From NCBI RefSeq assembly GCF_904849725.1, contig NC_058519.1, forward strand, positions 533,146,316-533,210,315: a stretch of DNA of 64,000 bases. The letters run 5' to 3'. This document shows, in pieces, positions 23,351-35,316 of this stretch (positions are counted from its first letter, which is position 1; each line of letters starts with the position of its first letter). Made by a program: the position numbers and the translations under genes. The notes beneath the pieces are model-generated. The model saw nothing but the letters and a program-made list of their open reading frames with translations. It had not been told where the DNA came from and made no database searches. Source of the stretch: Hordeum vulgare subsp. vulgare. Lineage: Eukaryota > Streptophyta > Magnoliopsida > Poales > Poaceae.

Positions 23351-23899
23351 TGAAGAGACCCAAGATTAAACCCAAACCCGAGACTAAGTGCTTCTGTTAA
23401 GAGGGGAACGGTCACTCAGGCGGAGCTAACCTAGATGCTTGGTAGATAAGAAGGCTGTCAAAGTCAAAAGAAGTATATTTGATATACATGATGTTGATGT
23501 GTACTTTACTAGTACTCCTAGTAGCGCGAGGGTATTGGATACCGGTTCGGTTGCTAAGTGATTAGTAACACGAAATGAAAGCTACGGAATAAATGGAGAC
23601 TAGCTAAAGGCGAGGTGACGATACGTGTTGGAAGTGTTTCCAAGGTTGATATAATGAAACGTCGCACGCTCCCTCTACCATCGGGTCTGGTGTTAAACCT
23701 AAATAATTGTTATTTGGTGCTTGCGTTGAGCATGAACATGATTGGATCGTGTTTATTGCACTACGATTATTCATTTAAAGAGAATAATGGTTACTCTATT
23801 TGCTTGAATAATCACCTTCAATGGTTTATTGAATCTTGATCATAGTGTTACACATGTTCATGATATTGGTGCCAAAAGATACAAGGTAATGATGATAGT

Positions 23900-24760
23900 A
23901 CCACTTACTTGTGGCACTGCCGCTTGAGTCATGTTGGTATAAATTGCATTAAGAGGCTCCATGCTGATGGATCTTTATACTCACTTGATTTTGAATCACT
24001 AGTGACATGCAAATCATACCACATGAGCAAGGCCTTGTTTTCATTTAGATGAAACAAGATAGTAACTTGTTGGAAGTAATACATTTTGATGTATGCAGTC
24101 CAATGGGTGCTGAGGCACGCAGTGGATATCATTATGTTCTTACTTCAATGACGATTTGAGTAGATACAGGAGTATTTACTTAATGAATCACAAGTCTGAA
24201 ATATTAAAAAAGTTCAATTCTGTTTCAGAGTGAAGTTCGTCGTAACAAGAGGATAAACTATGTACGATATGATCATAGAGATGAATATCTGAGTTGCGAG
24301 TTTTGGTACATAGTTAAGACAATGTGGAAGTTGTTTCACAATTCATGCTACCAAGAACACCATGGTGTGATGGTGTGTCCGAACGTCATAGCCACACCCT
24401 ATTTGATATGGTGCATACTATGATGTCTCTTATCGAATTACCACTATCGTTTATGGGTTATGCATTAGAAACAACCGCATTCACTTTAAATAGGGCACCG
24501 CGTATTTCCGTTGCAATGACACAATATAGACTGAGGTTTAGAGAAATCTAAGCTGTCGTTTCTTGAAAGTTTGGGGCTGCGATGCTTATGTGAAAAAGTT
24601 TCAGTTTGATAAGCGTAAACCCAAAGCGGATAAAAGCATCTTCATAGGTTATCCAAAACAGTTGGATACATCTCCTATCTCAGATCCGGAAGCAAAGTGT
24701 TTGTTTCTAGAAACAGATCCTTTCTTGAGGAAAGGTTTCTCTCGAAAGAACTGAGTGGGA
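23900..24760 (+). pseudogene. E5: integrase remnant (Copia)
   Basis: The region 23908-24050 reads LWHCRLSHVGINCIKRLHADG, the pre-integrase HHCC region typical of Copia pol. At 24324-24551, a segment LPRTPWCDGVSERHSHTLFDMV followed by LIELPLSFMGYALETTAFTLNRAP corresponds to the third catalytic (Glu) region of a Copia integrase. At 24563-24700, KVWGCDAYVKK and IFIGYPKQ give the conserved G-x-Y end of the domain. The Asp-containing segments between them are mostly lost to stops. Insertion of cDNA into the chromosome would be its role; this copy is dead. Confidence 0.8.
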
Positions 24761-24979
24761 GAGTGGTGAACTTGATGAGGTTATTGAACCGTCACTTCAA
24801 CCAGTGTGTAGCAGGGCGCAGGAAGTTGTTCATGTGGCACCTACACCAATTGAAGTGGAAGCTGATGATAGTGATCATTGGAGCTTCGGATCAAGCTACT
24901 ACAAACCTCTTAGGTCGACAAGGTCGCATACTACTACAGAGTGGTACGGTAACCCTATCTTGGAGGTCATGTTGTTGAG

Positions 24980-26135
24980 CAATAATGAACCTCCGAGTTA
25001 TGGAGAAGCAATGGTGGGCCCAGATTCCGACAAATGGCTGAAGGCCATGAAATCCAAGAGAGAATCCATGTATAAAACAAAGTGTAGACTTTGGAAGAAC
25101 TTCTTGATGGTAGTAAGACTATTAAGTAAAGATGAATCTTTAAAAGGAAGACAGACGATGATGGTGATAAGTCACTATTAAGAAAAGCTCAACTTGTCGC
25201 AAAGATGTTTTCGACAAGATCAAAGAGTTGACTATGATGTTACTTTCTCACTCGTAGCGATGCTAAAAGTCTGTTGTAATTATGTTAGTAGTTGCTGCAT
25301 TATTTGTGAAATATTGCACATAAGAAGACAAAACATTGTTTCCTCGACGGTTTCCTTGAGGAAAGATTGTATGTGATACAATCAGAAGGTTTTGTCGATC
25401 CTAAGGATACTAACAAGTATGCAAGCTCCAGCGATCCTTTTATGGACTGATGCAAGCGTCTCGGAGTTGGAATATACGCTTTGATGAGATGTTCAAAGCT
25501 TTTGGGTTTGTACAAGGTTTATGAGAAACTTGTATTTCCAAAGAAGTGAGTGGGAGTACTATAGAATTTTTGATAAGTATATGTGGTTGACATATTGTGG
25601 ATGAGAAGTAATGTAGAATTTATGTAAAGCATAAAAGGTTGTTTGAAAGGAGTTTTTCAAAGGAATACCTGGATTGCGCTACTTGAACGTTGAGCATCAA
25701 GATCTATGGAGATAGATCAAAACGCTTATTAGAAGTTTCAGCAAGATGCATGCCTTGACAAGTTTTTGAAGGAGTTCGAAATAGATCGGCAAAGAAAGTG
25801 TTCTTGGCTGTGTTGTAAGGTGTGAATATGAGTAAGACTCAAAAGCCCGACCACGGCAGAAGAAAGAGAAAGGACGAAGGTCTTCGCCTATGCCTTAGCC
25901 ATAGACTCTACAGTATGCCATGTTGAGTACCGCACCTGATGTGTGCCTTGCCTCAAGTCTGTTGAGAGGTACAGAGAGTGATCCATGATTGAATCACCAG
26001 CAGCGGTCAAAGTTATCCTTAGTAACTAATGGACTAATGAATTTTTCTCGATTATGGAGGTGGCTAAAGAGTTTGTCATAAAGGGTTACGTCGATGCAAG
26101 CTTTGACACTAATCCGAATAACTATGAGTTGTGAA
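24980..26135 (+). pseudogene. E5: reverse transcriptase and RNase H remnant (Copia)
   Basis: Fragments in changing frames follow the Copia RT order. They are PPSYGEAMVGPDSDKWLKAM (about 24990-25050), VDYDVTFSLVAMLK (25220-25270), then QSEGFVDPKDTNKYASS (25380-25430), and much later VIKGYVDASFDTNPNNYEL (26077-26130), which matches the start of RNase H. The catalytic FVDD-type motif is not readable. At least ten stops or shifts break the region. Confidence 0.68.
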
Positions 26136-26374
26136 ACGGATTCGTATAGTAGGGTAGATATTTGGAGTATTTCCGAATAGCACGTAGTAGCAGCATCTAT
26201 AAGATGACATAAAGATTCGTAAAGAACACAAGGATCTGAAAGTTTCAGAACCGTTGACTAAAACCTCTCTCACGATCAAGATGTGATCAGACCCCAGAAC
26301 TATATGGGTGCTGGATTCGTTGAAATCACACAGTGATGTGAACTAGATTATTGACTCTAGTGCAAGTGGGATAC

Positions 26375-27282
26375 TGTTGGAAATATGCCCTAGAGGCAAT
26401 AATAAATTAGTTATTATTATATTACTTTGTTCACGATAATCGTTTATTATCCATGCTATAATTGTATTGATTGGAAACACAATACTTGTGTGGATACATA
26501 GACAAAACACTGTTCCTAGTAAGCCTCTAGTTGACTAGCTCGTTGATCAAAGATGGTCAAGGTTTCCTGACCATAGGCAAGTGTTGTCACTTGATAACGG
26601 AATCACATCATTAGGAGAATCATGTGATGGACTAGAACCAAACTAATGAACTTAGCATGTTGATCGTGTCATTTCGTTGCTACTGTTTTTCTGCGTGTCA
26701 AGTATTTATTCCTAAGACCGTGAGATCATATAACTCACTGGCACCAGAGGAATACCTTGTGTGTATCAAACATCGCAACATAACTGGGTGACTATAAAGA
26801 TGATCTACAGATATCTCCGAAGGTGCCCGTTGAGTTAGTATGGATCAAGACTGGGATTTGTCACTCCGTGTGACGGAGAGGTATCTCGGCGCCCACTCGG
26901 TAATACAACATCACACACAAGCCTTGCAAGCAATGTGACTTTGTGTATGTCATGGGATCTTTTATTACGGAACGAGTAAAGAGACCTGCCGGTAAACGAG
27001 ATTGAAATAGGTATGCGGATACAGACGATCGAATCTCGGGCAAGTAACATACCGAAGGACAAAGGGAATGACATACGGGATCATATGAATCCTTGACACT
27101 GAGGTTCAACCGGTAAGATCTTCGGAGAATATGTAGGATCCAATATGGGCATCCAAGTCCCGCTATTGGATATTGACTGAGGAGTCTCTCGGGTCATGTC
27201 TACATAGTTCTCGAACCCGCAGGGTCTGCACACTTAAGGTTCGGCGATGTTTTATGCGTATTTGAGTTATATGGTTGGTTAC
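26375..27282 (+). repeat. E5: 3' LTR, first part
   Basis: The LTR starts TGTTGGAAATATGCCC after a purine-rich GCAAGTGGGATAC tract (26362-26374). It aligns with 21435-22342 of the 5' LTR. It is interrupted at 27282 by E6; GTTAC at 27278-27282 is the left target-site copy. Confidence 0.92.
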
Positions 27283-27803
27283 TGTTGGGGATATTATCTG
27301 TTGTGTGACCCGCCCTAGTTGGGCCGGGTCACCAAGAGGGCGACTCATCCTTTGGCGATTCAAGCTTTGTCCTGTGAGCCCAGGAGCTAGACGGCGGTTC
27401 AAAATCTTCGTGTAGAATCAATCATTTGGAAGACATCCAAGTCTTGGAAAGCACGACGACTTAGAGATAGAAAGATTCATGACTTGCATGATTGTATGGT
27501 CTCTTGTAAACCCTAAGGGCTTGACCTGTATATAAAAGGCGAGTCGCGGGGAAGGAGAGGGCAGGTTAGAAATCATCGAGTGCTAGGTCAGGCGAGTTAC
27601 GCCCTCCTTGTAATCGAAACACCATCAATACAACATAAAGCAGGACGTAGGCTTTTGCCTCCTCTCGAGGGGCCGAACCTGGGTAAATCTCTATCTCGCT
27701 CCCGTTCAACCCCTTTGAGTGGCCACCAAGGTGGCCACCAAGGTGCGATGGCACCAACACTAAGTCCTTTCACGAGGACATCTGCCGTGACAAAACCACG
27801 ACA
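27283..27803 (+). repeat. E6: 5' LTR (521 bp)
   Basis: TGTTGGGGATATT to CACGACA. It is nearly identical in layout to 39889-40395. One difference is a 12-bp tandem duplication (GGCCACCAAGGT twice, about 27721-27745), present once and altered in the 3' LTR. Confidence 0.93.
27528..27538 (+). promoter_or_regulatory. E6: TATA box in the 5' LTR
   Basis: TGTATATAAAAG is a near-perfect plant TATA box located 246 bp into the LTR. The counterpart in the 3' LTR is at 40132-40142. Transcription of the genomic RNA should start about 30 bp downstream. Confidence 0.75.
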
Positions 27804-27804
27804 G

Positions 27805-27822
27805 TTGGCGCCCACCGTGGGG
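27805..27822 (+). other. E6: primer binding site region
   Basis: TTGGCGCCCACCGTGGGG follows the LTR end by one base. This motif is usual at the same place in many plant Gypsy elements. I do not assign the tRNA. Confidence 0.7.
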
Positions 27823-27891
27823 CGTGCACACAGTGGATTTGAGTTCTCAAAGGGATCCCAACAAGGGTCAGGGAGCTACGCGGCGGGGCTC

Positions 27892-30267
27892 ATGACTCGG
27901 AGCGGCCGTGGGAAGTACTACATCAATAACTCGCTGTGGGGGCTCGAGTCCGATTCGATCGAATCCGGCTACAGAGTCCCCTTCGGCAAGATCAACATCT
28001 TTGTCGGCATGGTTGGATCGCCTGTGCCCGAGCCAGAAATCTTCACCGACATCGTCGAGCCGGCCAGGTATGTCCGCCCTGTCGCGACGTCAAACCTAAC
28101 CCGCCCGGTCTTTGTTGGTTTCACACAGGGATCTGAGGAACCAGAACGATCGGCGACCCAGGAGACTACGCCGGTCAACACTGATGACGAATCATCCATG
28201 GGCGACTCAGATTCAATTCGGTCTCTACATGGGGGCTGCCTCGAAGGCCTGTCATTGGCAATGGACCCCGAGGTTCTCGACCGGACCCGCCGTCAGATCG
28301 CCATTTACATGGCAGGGGCGACTCAGCCCCAGCAAAACCCTGCAGGCAACGACGGGACTGACGAAACATCCAGAAGCCCAGCTGCGATCTTGGTGGACTT
28401 GGCGGCGGAGATAACAAGGCTCATGGCGACCCCTATAACAGCAGAAAACCAGGACACGATAAATGCCGAGTTGGCAAAGCTAAGAGATGGGGTGGCAAAG
28501 GCTCAGTGAGATGCTGAAGCAGAAGCCGCCAGGATCGAGGCCCGGCAAGCTCAGATCACCGCTGAGACAGCCCGCTTGAACACCGAAAACTGGCGGCTTG
28601 AGAGGCATCAGCGCGCATTCGACGCTATTCATCAGAGGAGGCACCAGGGGCGTTTACCCCCTGATCTCAACCCTACCCGCCTATTCAACACTCCACGCAC
28701 CCCTGGGGCAGGAGACGCTCCGGGAGGAGGGCCAGGTCAGCCGCCAAACCTGCCGCTTCAGCCAGCGGTTGATCGCATTCCCCGCTTCCAGACACCTCGG
28801 GGTCACTTTTCCAACCCGGTGGACAACATGCTCGCTGCGACCCGCCATTTAGAGTCCCTTCCGATTCATGGCAACACCCCGGCCGAAATCGAAGAAAGAA
28901 ACGCCATTGAGATGTTGAAGACGGCGGTGGTTCAAAATGCCCAGTTCTCGCACAGCCTCGATCGGCTGCACTCCACCCCCCAAGCAAGCCGCACCAGGAG
29001 CCGGACAAAGGACCAACCCGCCATAACCAGCGGACTGTGACCCCTTCCCCAGCTTAACCCGCCTGACCATCGGGACCCGCCGGGTCGAGATCACCCGGAC
29101 ATCCAAACCGGCCTAGCACCACTTGTTGGAGGCGGCAGGCAGGTAGGGGTGCCATGCTTGGCCCCCGCCCTTCGCACTGAGCGGATGCCGAAGGATTTTA
29201 AAGGACCAAGGAAGGTGCCTAACTACACCCCGGACCTTGAGCCGACGTGATGGGTTGAGAGTTACGAAATCGCCATGGACATGCTCGATGTAAATGAAGC
29301 AATGTGCGCCAGGTACTTCACAATGATGCTCGAGGGGACTGCTCGTACTTGGTTGAAAAACCTGCCCCCCAACTCCATCCAAACTTGGGCTGAATTGAAA
29401 GAGCGTTTCATCAAAAACTTCCGGGGAACTTGCAAGTGCCCAATGACAATAGTCGATTTACAGCACTGCGTTCAACGCCCTGATGAGTCGGCCCACCACT
29501 GGACGCGGCGAGTCGCGGAAATCATTCACTCGTCGGACGGCATCACGGCGGCTCAGGCCGTGCTGATCTTGGAGCAAAACTGCCACTATGAACCCTTGGT
29601 ACAGAAGTTGGGGCGACTCAAGCGAAAGGTCCAGGATATGGGGGAACTGATGGACACCCTCACCAGGTACGCCGAGGCGGACGATACCAAATATCCAGGA
29701 GAGGATGGCGGCAACGCCAACTCGTCGAGGAAAGGCGAGTCATCCAAAAACCATACCCGGTTCCAGGGACGCGCCCACCATAATCTTGGGGGGAATGGCA
29801 AGAGAAGGCAGCAGGAAGGATCCACGGACTTCGTCGCCAATACCAATGCCAACAATGGCAACCAGCGCCAGAAGAAGAGGGGTTACAGTGGCAAGAAGCC
29901 GTGCAATTACAACGAGATACTCAAGGGCCCCTGCCCACACCACGCCACGGCGGACGGACCGGGGACTCACTCCTGGGAGGACTGTTACATAATGCGGGAA
30001 TTTCGGGCGGAGGCAATCAAAAAGGGCCAAAACGGTGACCCGGACCAACGGCAAGAACAGTTCGGTGCACCTAATCAACGCCAGAACCCGTTCGGCGGCT
30101 TCCCTGAACCGGGGCTCAGGGCGGCTCGCAGCCAAGCAGCGGCCAGTATCCAGTGCATAACCAACAGCAGTATAACCCGCCCGGAGTTTTTCAGCAGCCA
30201 CCCCCACAGGGGGCTCCACAGGGGCAGGATGATCATGGCGGGTTCCGCAACAATCCCAAACAATTAA
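27892..30267 (+). pseudogene. E6: gag, one frame with three TGA stops
   Basis: ATG 27892 (MTRSGRGKYY) opens a frame that continues to TAA at 30265-30267. It is interrupted only by TGA at 28507-28509, 29038-29040 and 29248-29250, with no frame change. The N-terminal third is acidic and Pro-rich with a helical segment. The Retrotrans_gag core is at 29270-29470: FTMMLEGTARTWLKNLPPNS, then WAELKERFIKNFRG. Near 29900-29985 a Cys/His cluster (KPCNYNEILKGPC, HH, then HSWEDC) looks like the zinc-binding knuckle of Tat gag proteins. It would package the RNA. The three stops are all TGA and could be single C-to-T changes in CGA codons. An earlier in-frame Met in the LTR (27580) is unlikely to be the start. 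Confidence 0.85.
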
Positions 30268-31076
30268 GCAACGGGCAATACCACGTCTTCACCACCAATG
30301 CCTGCAAGCGTGATAAAAAGGTGAGTCACCGAGCATACAGTGTATCTGAGCCGGCACTCCCTAGGTACCTCCACTGGTCCGAGCAGATTATATCATGGAG
30401 TAGGGAGGATCACCCGCCCAGAGTTGACAACCCCGGCGACTTAGCGTTGGTCGTGGCTCCTCAATTCGGGGGATATACCTTATCGAAGGTGCTGATGGAT
30501 GGTGGTAGCAGCATCAACATACTATACTTCGACATTTTTCGAAGGATGAACCTGGTGGAGAAAGACTTAATGCCGTCAACCACGGTATTCCATGGAATTG
30601 TCCCAAGTAAGTCGGCATACCCCATAGGCCGGGTTAAAATCACAGTGGCGTTTGGAACGACATCCAATTATAGAAGTGAGTCCCTTATATTTGAGGTGGT
30701 CAAGTTAAAGAGCCCTTATCATGCGTTGTTTGGGAGACCGGCTTACGCCCGTTTCATGGCTCGCCCCTGCTATGTTTACCTTAAACTCAAGATGCCTGGT
30801 CCTAAGGGACCCATCACGGTTGATGGTGACAGGAAGATAGCAAGAGAGTGTGAGGAAGGGGATGCGGCTTACGCAGAAGTCGCCTGCGCTGCAGAAGAGC
30901 TCAAATATCACCAGGCCAATGTTGATCCAGCAGATATGTCACCTCTAAAGAAGCCAACAGCAGACGCTGAGCCGCCCCTCAATTTCAAACCAACGGATGA
31001 CACTAAGATGGTGGATTTCGTCCCTGGCGATTCATCCAAGAAGTTTACTGTCGGGGCGGGTCTGGATCCTAAATAG
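30153..31076 (+). pseudogene. E6: protease part of pol
   Basis: This frame overlaps the end of gag in the -1 register (gag ends 30267). The active-site segment VLMDGGSSINILYFDIF is at about 30490-30540, with DGGSS as the variant retropepsin triad usual in Tat elements. ALFGRPAYARFMA follows at 30723-30760. TAG at 31074-31076 stops the frame, but the same frame continues past it into the RT leader (FIRENRDIFAWKPYDMPGVP, 31098-31157), so it is one damaged pol. It would process gag and pol. Confidence 0.85.
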
Positions 31077-31240
31077 GAAAGCGCGCTCATCGAATTCATC
31101 CGTGAGAATCGGGACATCTTCGCGTGGAAACCTTATGACATGCCTGGTGTACCGAGAGAATTCGCTGAGCACCATCTTAATGTTGACCCAAAAGTAAAGC
31201 TGATTCAGCAATGTCTTCGCTGGTTCAATGAGGAACGACG

Positions 31241-32824
31241 GAAGGCAAACGGGAAGAAGTCGCCCGTCTTTTGGCCGCCGGATTCATCATAGAGGTCTTC
31301 CACCCCAAGTGGTTGGCCAACCCGGTCCTGGTGCTCAAGAAGAACGACACCTTCCGCATGTGCATTGATTACACAGATCTTAACAGAGCCTGTCTAAAGG
31401 ACCTTTTCGCCCTTCCCCGCATCGATCAAATCATTGATTCAGTGGCGAGCTGCGAGCGTTTGTGTTTCCTGGACGCTTATTCCGGATATCACCAAATCAA
31501 GATGGCTATGGAAGATCAGGAGAAGACAACTTTTATAACCCCCTTCGGGGCTTTTTATTATATGTCCATGCCGTTTGGGCTCAAAAGCGCTAGGGCAACT
31601 TACCAGCGTTGCATCCAAAATTGTCTGTGTGGCCAAATCGGACGCAACGTCCACGCTTACGTTGATGACATTGTGGTTAAAACTCATAGGAGGGAGACGC
31701 TCTTGGAAGATTTAAGGGAAACTTTTGACAACCTGCGGGTATATCAGATGAAGCTTAATCCCACCAAGTGTGTCTTTGGCGTCCCCGCAGGAAAGTTGTT
31801 GGGTTTCCTGGTGTCCGAGCGCGGCATTGAGGCCAACCCGGACAAAATTGAGACAATTACTTCGCTTGGGAAACCAGCGAATATCAATCAAGTTCAACGG
31901 ATGGCAGGTCGTATCGCGGCTTTAAGTCGCTTCATAAGCCGCCTGGGGGAAAAAGCTATTCCCCTCTATCAGTTGCTTAAGAAATCTGACTGTTTTGTCT
32001 GGACAGACGAGGCCAATGAAGGTTTTGAAGCCTTGAAGCAGCAGCTGGTCAACCCGCCAGTTTTGGCCGCCCCGACTGAAAAAGAGCCTATGGTTATGTA
32101 CATCGCGGCAAACTCCAAGGCGGTGAGCATGGCAGTGGCTATCGAACGGAAGGAAGAAGGGAAGGAATATCCGGTACAACGCCCGGTGTACTTCATTAGT
32201 GAGGTGCTAACTTTCTCCAAGCAGCGTTACCCGCACTGGCAGAAGCTGGTCTATGGGGTCTTTATGGCGAGTCGGAAGCTCAAACACTATTTCCAAGAGC
32301 ATCCCATCACAGTGGTTAGCCCCACTCCTCTCGGGGACATCATCCAAAACCGAGAAGCGACAGGGCGAATCGCCAAATGGGCGATCGAACTTGGGCCGCA
32401 CCACGTGCGGTACACCCCTCGCACGGCTATCATGTCCCAGGGCTTGGTTGATTTCGTCAACGATTGGACCGAGTTGCAGATTTCGGAAGACAGGGCCGAC
32501 CTCACGTACTGGACTATTTACTTTGATGGGTCTAGACAATTGGAAGGCTCGGGGGCTGGCGTGGTGTTGATTTCGCCCCAGGGAGACAAATTCTGTTATG
32601 TTCTCCGACTCATGTTTCCATGCACAAACAACGCTGCAGAGTATGAAGCCTTGCTTCATGGTTTGCGACTCGCCAAGGAGATGAACCTCATGCGTGTCGG
32701 ATGTCTTGGTGATTCTGATCTGGTGGCTCAGCAAGTTTCAGGTACTTGGGATTCTCGGGACCCCCTGATGGCGGCTTACAGAAGGGTTGTATCCGATATG
32801 GCGGGTCATTTCCATGGCTATTAA
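31241..32824 (+). pseudogene. E6: reverse transcriptase with two RNase H modules
   Basis: Reading frame from about 31241 to TAA 32822-32824. RT motifs in order: NPVLVLKKNDTFRMCIDYTDLN, LDAYSGYHQI (first catalytic Asp, 31469), TFITPFGAFYYMSMPFGLK and AYVDDIVV (catalytic Asp pair, 31658-31680). The connection and first RNase H region follow (YFISEVLTFSKQRYPHWQKL, 32188). A second RNase H begins at about 32515: YFDGSRQLEGSGAGVVL, NNAAEYEALLHGLRLAKEMN and GDSDLVAQQVSG carry its Asp, Glu and Asp residues. This extra module is the 'aRH' of Tat elements. A one-base deletion near 31245-31255 puts the RT out of register with the protease. The final TAA is in frame with the following integrase region, so it is a nonsense change. 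Confidence 0.9.
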
Positions 32825-34272
32825 GTTGATCATATCGACCGGCGCCTTAACGAAGCAGCTGACGCCCTTTCACGTCTCAGCTCACAACGTAAGCCGGTTC
32901 CTCCCAATGTCTTTCTGGATATTTTGCATAATCCTTCCGTAAGGTTGCCCTCAGAAGAGGAGTTGGCAATACCAGACCTTGAGTCCCAGTTTGTGGCGGC
33001 TCTCCATGTTACGCCGGATTGGGTTCCTCCTTATTTGGCATATCTTGCACGAGGCGAGTTACCTCCGCATGAGGTGTTGGCTCGCCAAATTATCCGTCGG
33101 AGCAAATCCATGGTCATCATCAATGGCGAACTATATAAGCGAAGCACTTCTGGGGTATTCCAACGATGCGTTTCTTCCGAAGAAGGATGCGTAATTTTGA
33201 ACGACATCCATGTCGGAGATTGTGGCCATCATGTCGGGTCACGTTCCCTGGTCTCAAAGGCGTTCCGTCACGGATTCTTTTGGTTGACGGCTCATGCAGA
33301 CGCAGAAGAGATAGTTCGTCGATGTGATGGTTGCCAGCGCTATGGACGACAGGCTCATGTGCCGGCTCAAAAACTAAGTATGATACATATTACTTGGCCT
33401 TTTGCGGTCTGGCGGCTAGACATGGTTGGCCCCTTTAAGATGTCATCCAACAAAAAAACAGATCTACTGGTGGCGGTTGATAAATTTACCAAGTGGGTCG
33501 AAGCAGAACCTGTTGGTGCTTGTGATGCGGAGACATCGGTCAAGTTCTTCAAAAAACTGATCTCCCGGTTCGGATATCCACACAGCATTATTACTGATAA
33601 TGGTACTAATCTATCACAAGGAGCGATGCAGGAGTTTTGCCACCGTGAGCACATCCGGCTTGATATCTCTGCAGTTGCTCATCCACAATCTAATGGGCAG
33701 GCGGAACGGGCGAATCAGGAAGTATTGCGAGGAATCAAGCCCCACCTTATGGTTCCCCTGGAACGCACCCGAGGGTGTTGGGTTGAGGAGTTGCCTTCAG
33801 TACTGTCGAGCATCCGGACCACCCCAAACCGTTCTACGGGTTTTACTCCTTTTTCCTGGTATACGGAGCAGAAGCTGTTCTTCCCACTGACATTAGGCAT
33901 GACTCGCCCAGAGTTGCTACTTACGTGGAACAGGATAACGAGTTGGCGCGTCAAGATTCTTTGGACGCTTTGGAGGAAGTGCGCGGCTTGGCTGTTGCCC
34001 GATCAACTATTTCTCAGCAGGACTTGCGGCGTTACCACTGCCGCCGGGTCAAGAGCCGAACTTTTCAGGAGGGCGACTTAGTGCTTCAATTGATCCAAGA
34101 TCGCACTGGCATGCATAAGTTATCACCACCATGGGAAGGACCATTCGTCGTCATCAAAAGCCTTCGCAACGAGTCATACTATCTGGAGGATCGTCGTCCT
34201 GATCGACCAACCACGGAGGCTGAGTCAACTCGCCCCTGGAACATAGCCCACTTGCGGCCTTATTACACTTGA
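32825..34272 (+). pseudogene. E6: integrase
   Basis: Same frame as the RT after TAA 32822. The end of RNase H (HIDRRLNEAADALSRLSSQ) is followed by the zinc-binding HHCC domain (HVGDCGHHVGS at 33208, CDGCQRYG at 33324). The catalytic core then follows, with Asp in WRLDMVGPFK (33410), Asp in IITDNGTNLS (33590) and Glu in GQAERANQEV (33697). The frame breaks near 33850: TTTACTCCTTTTTCCTGG has lost one T relative to the open register that continues as LVYGAEAVLPTDIRHDSP and runs to TGA 34270-34272. The C-terminal part ends WNIAHLRPYYT. No chromodomain is visible. It would insert the cDNA. Confidence 0.9.
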
Positions 34273-35316
34273 GCTATTGGCTCTGTTCTTTCTTCTCTTG
34301 AAAAATTGTAAGTTTTTCATTTTTATGAAGCAATAAAATTGATGCCCACGAACTCGGGGGCTTTCCTGCTATTTCATCTTATTGAAAGTATGGATTTATA
34401 TTTGCTCCTTAACAAGTCGCCCAAGCATGGACGCTATCCATACCAGAGAGCATAAGTCGCCATGATGCACTTATTACAACACTGGGTATCGATAAGCCAA
34501 AGAGGATCAAGTCGCTAAAAGTGCGTGATTCAAACATAGGCGCCTTATATGATTCTGTGGATTAGGCCGACTTACTTGGGGGTTATTTGTTCCCAAGTCG
34601 TTTTGTGGTAAGAGCGAATACTCTTCTACAATCCTATGACCGGTCTTTCCCCTAATCATAGGTCACTTGTGGGCTTCCTCTCACTGAGATCAGCCTTACT
34701 ACCCATTTGGTCTGCGAAAAATTACCGCATTACAAATGGTTATACTGGACTGTGTGTTTGCCGAATCGCCATACCCATGAACTCTTGGCTAATTACTCCG
34801 CTTTATGGACCCTGAACTCGCCTTGGTTAAAACATGTCTGGTACCGGCTAGCGCCCGACATGGAAAATAGAGAAACCATTGGTTCACTGAACCTGCTTCA
34901 TTCAAGCTTGACTTGTGCCTGATCAGCCGGTCTAAATACTTGAGTTTTTTTAAACAAAAAGTCTCCCTCGGGTAGCACTTGAGTTTTTATAACTCGTCCT
35001 ATCCTGTCGCGACTTGAACGAGCCGACGAAATTCTTACTTTCACCTTCCTGGCACTTCCACAAGGTTTTGCAAAAATTTCCGACTCACCGGAACATCCTG
35101 AGTCGTTTATCATTTATTATCATCCATTACTCACTAAGGTGGTTTGATGTATGTTTTTAGCCTAACAGATTGATGATCAAAATCACTACTGCCATGGCGG
35201 GTCAAGAATCATAAGGCGCCCTGAGAGCGACGCAGGGGTTTTAAAGAAATCACGGAACAAGGTTGTTTTCTACGAATAAACTATTACATGGCTCTGATGG
35301 CCAAATCCATGAAGAA
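34273..35316 (+). mobile_element. E6: spacer between integrase and the antisense gene
   Basis: No coding sequence seen on either strand. A purine-rich segment (GAACTCGGGGGC, about 34350-34361) might act as a second polypurine tract. On the minus strand this should be the 3' untranslated and termination region of the antisense gene. Confidence 0.6.

Noticed and set aside
27580..27891. Upstream in-frame Met for E6 gag inside the 5' LTR
   Set aside because: The frame is open through the LTR end and primer site, but those are non-coding and the protein text becomes gag-like only after ATG 27892.
29740..30219. 159-codon minus-strand frame opposite E6 gag
   Set aside because: Shadow of the gag zinc-knuckle region; open because of GC-rich composition.
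31074..31080. TAG after the E6 protease as a programmed readthrough stop
   Set aside because: Downstream sequence continues in frame only until a one-base deletion near 31250, and other stops are present, so decay is the simpler reading.
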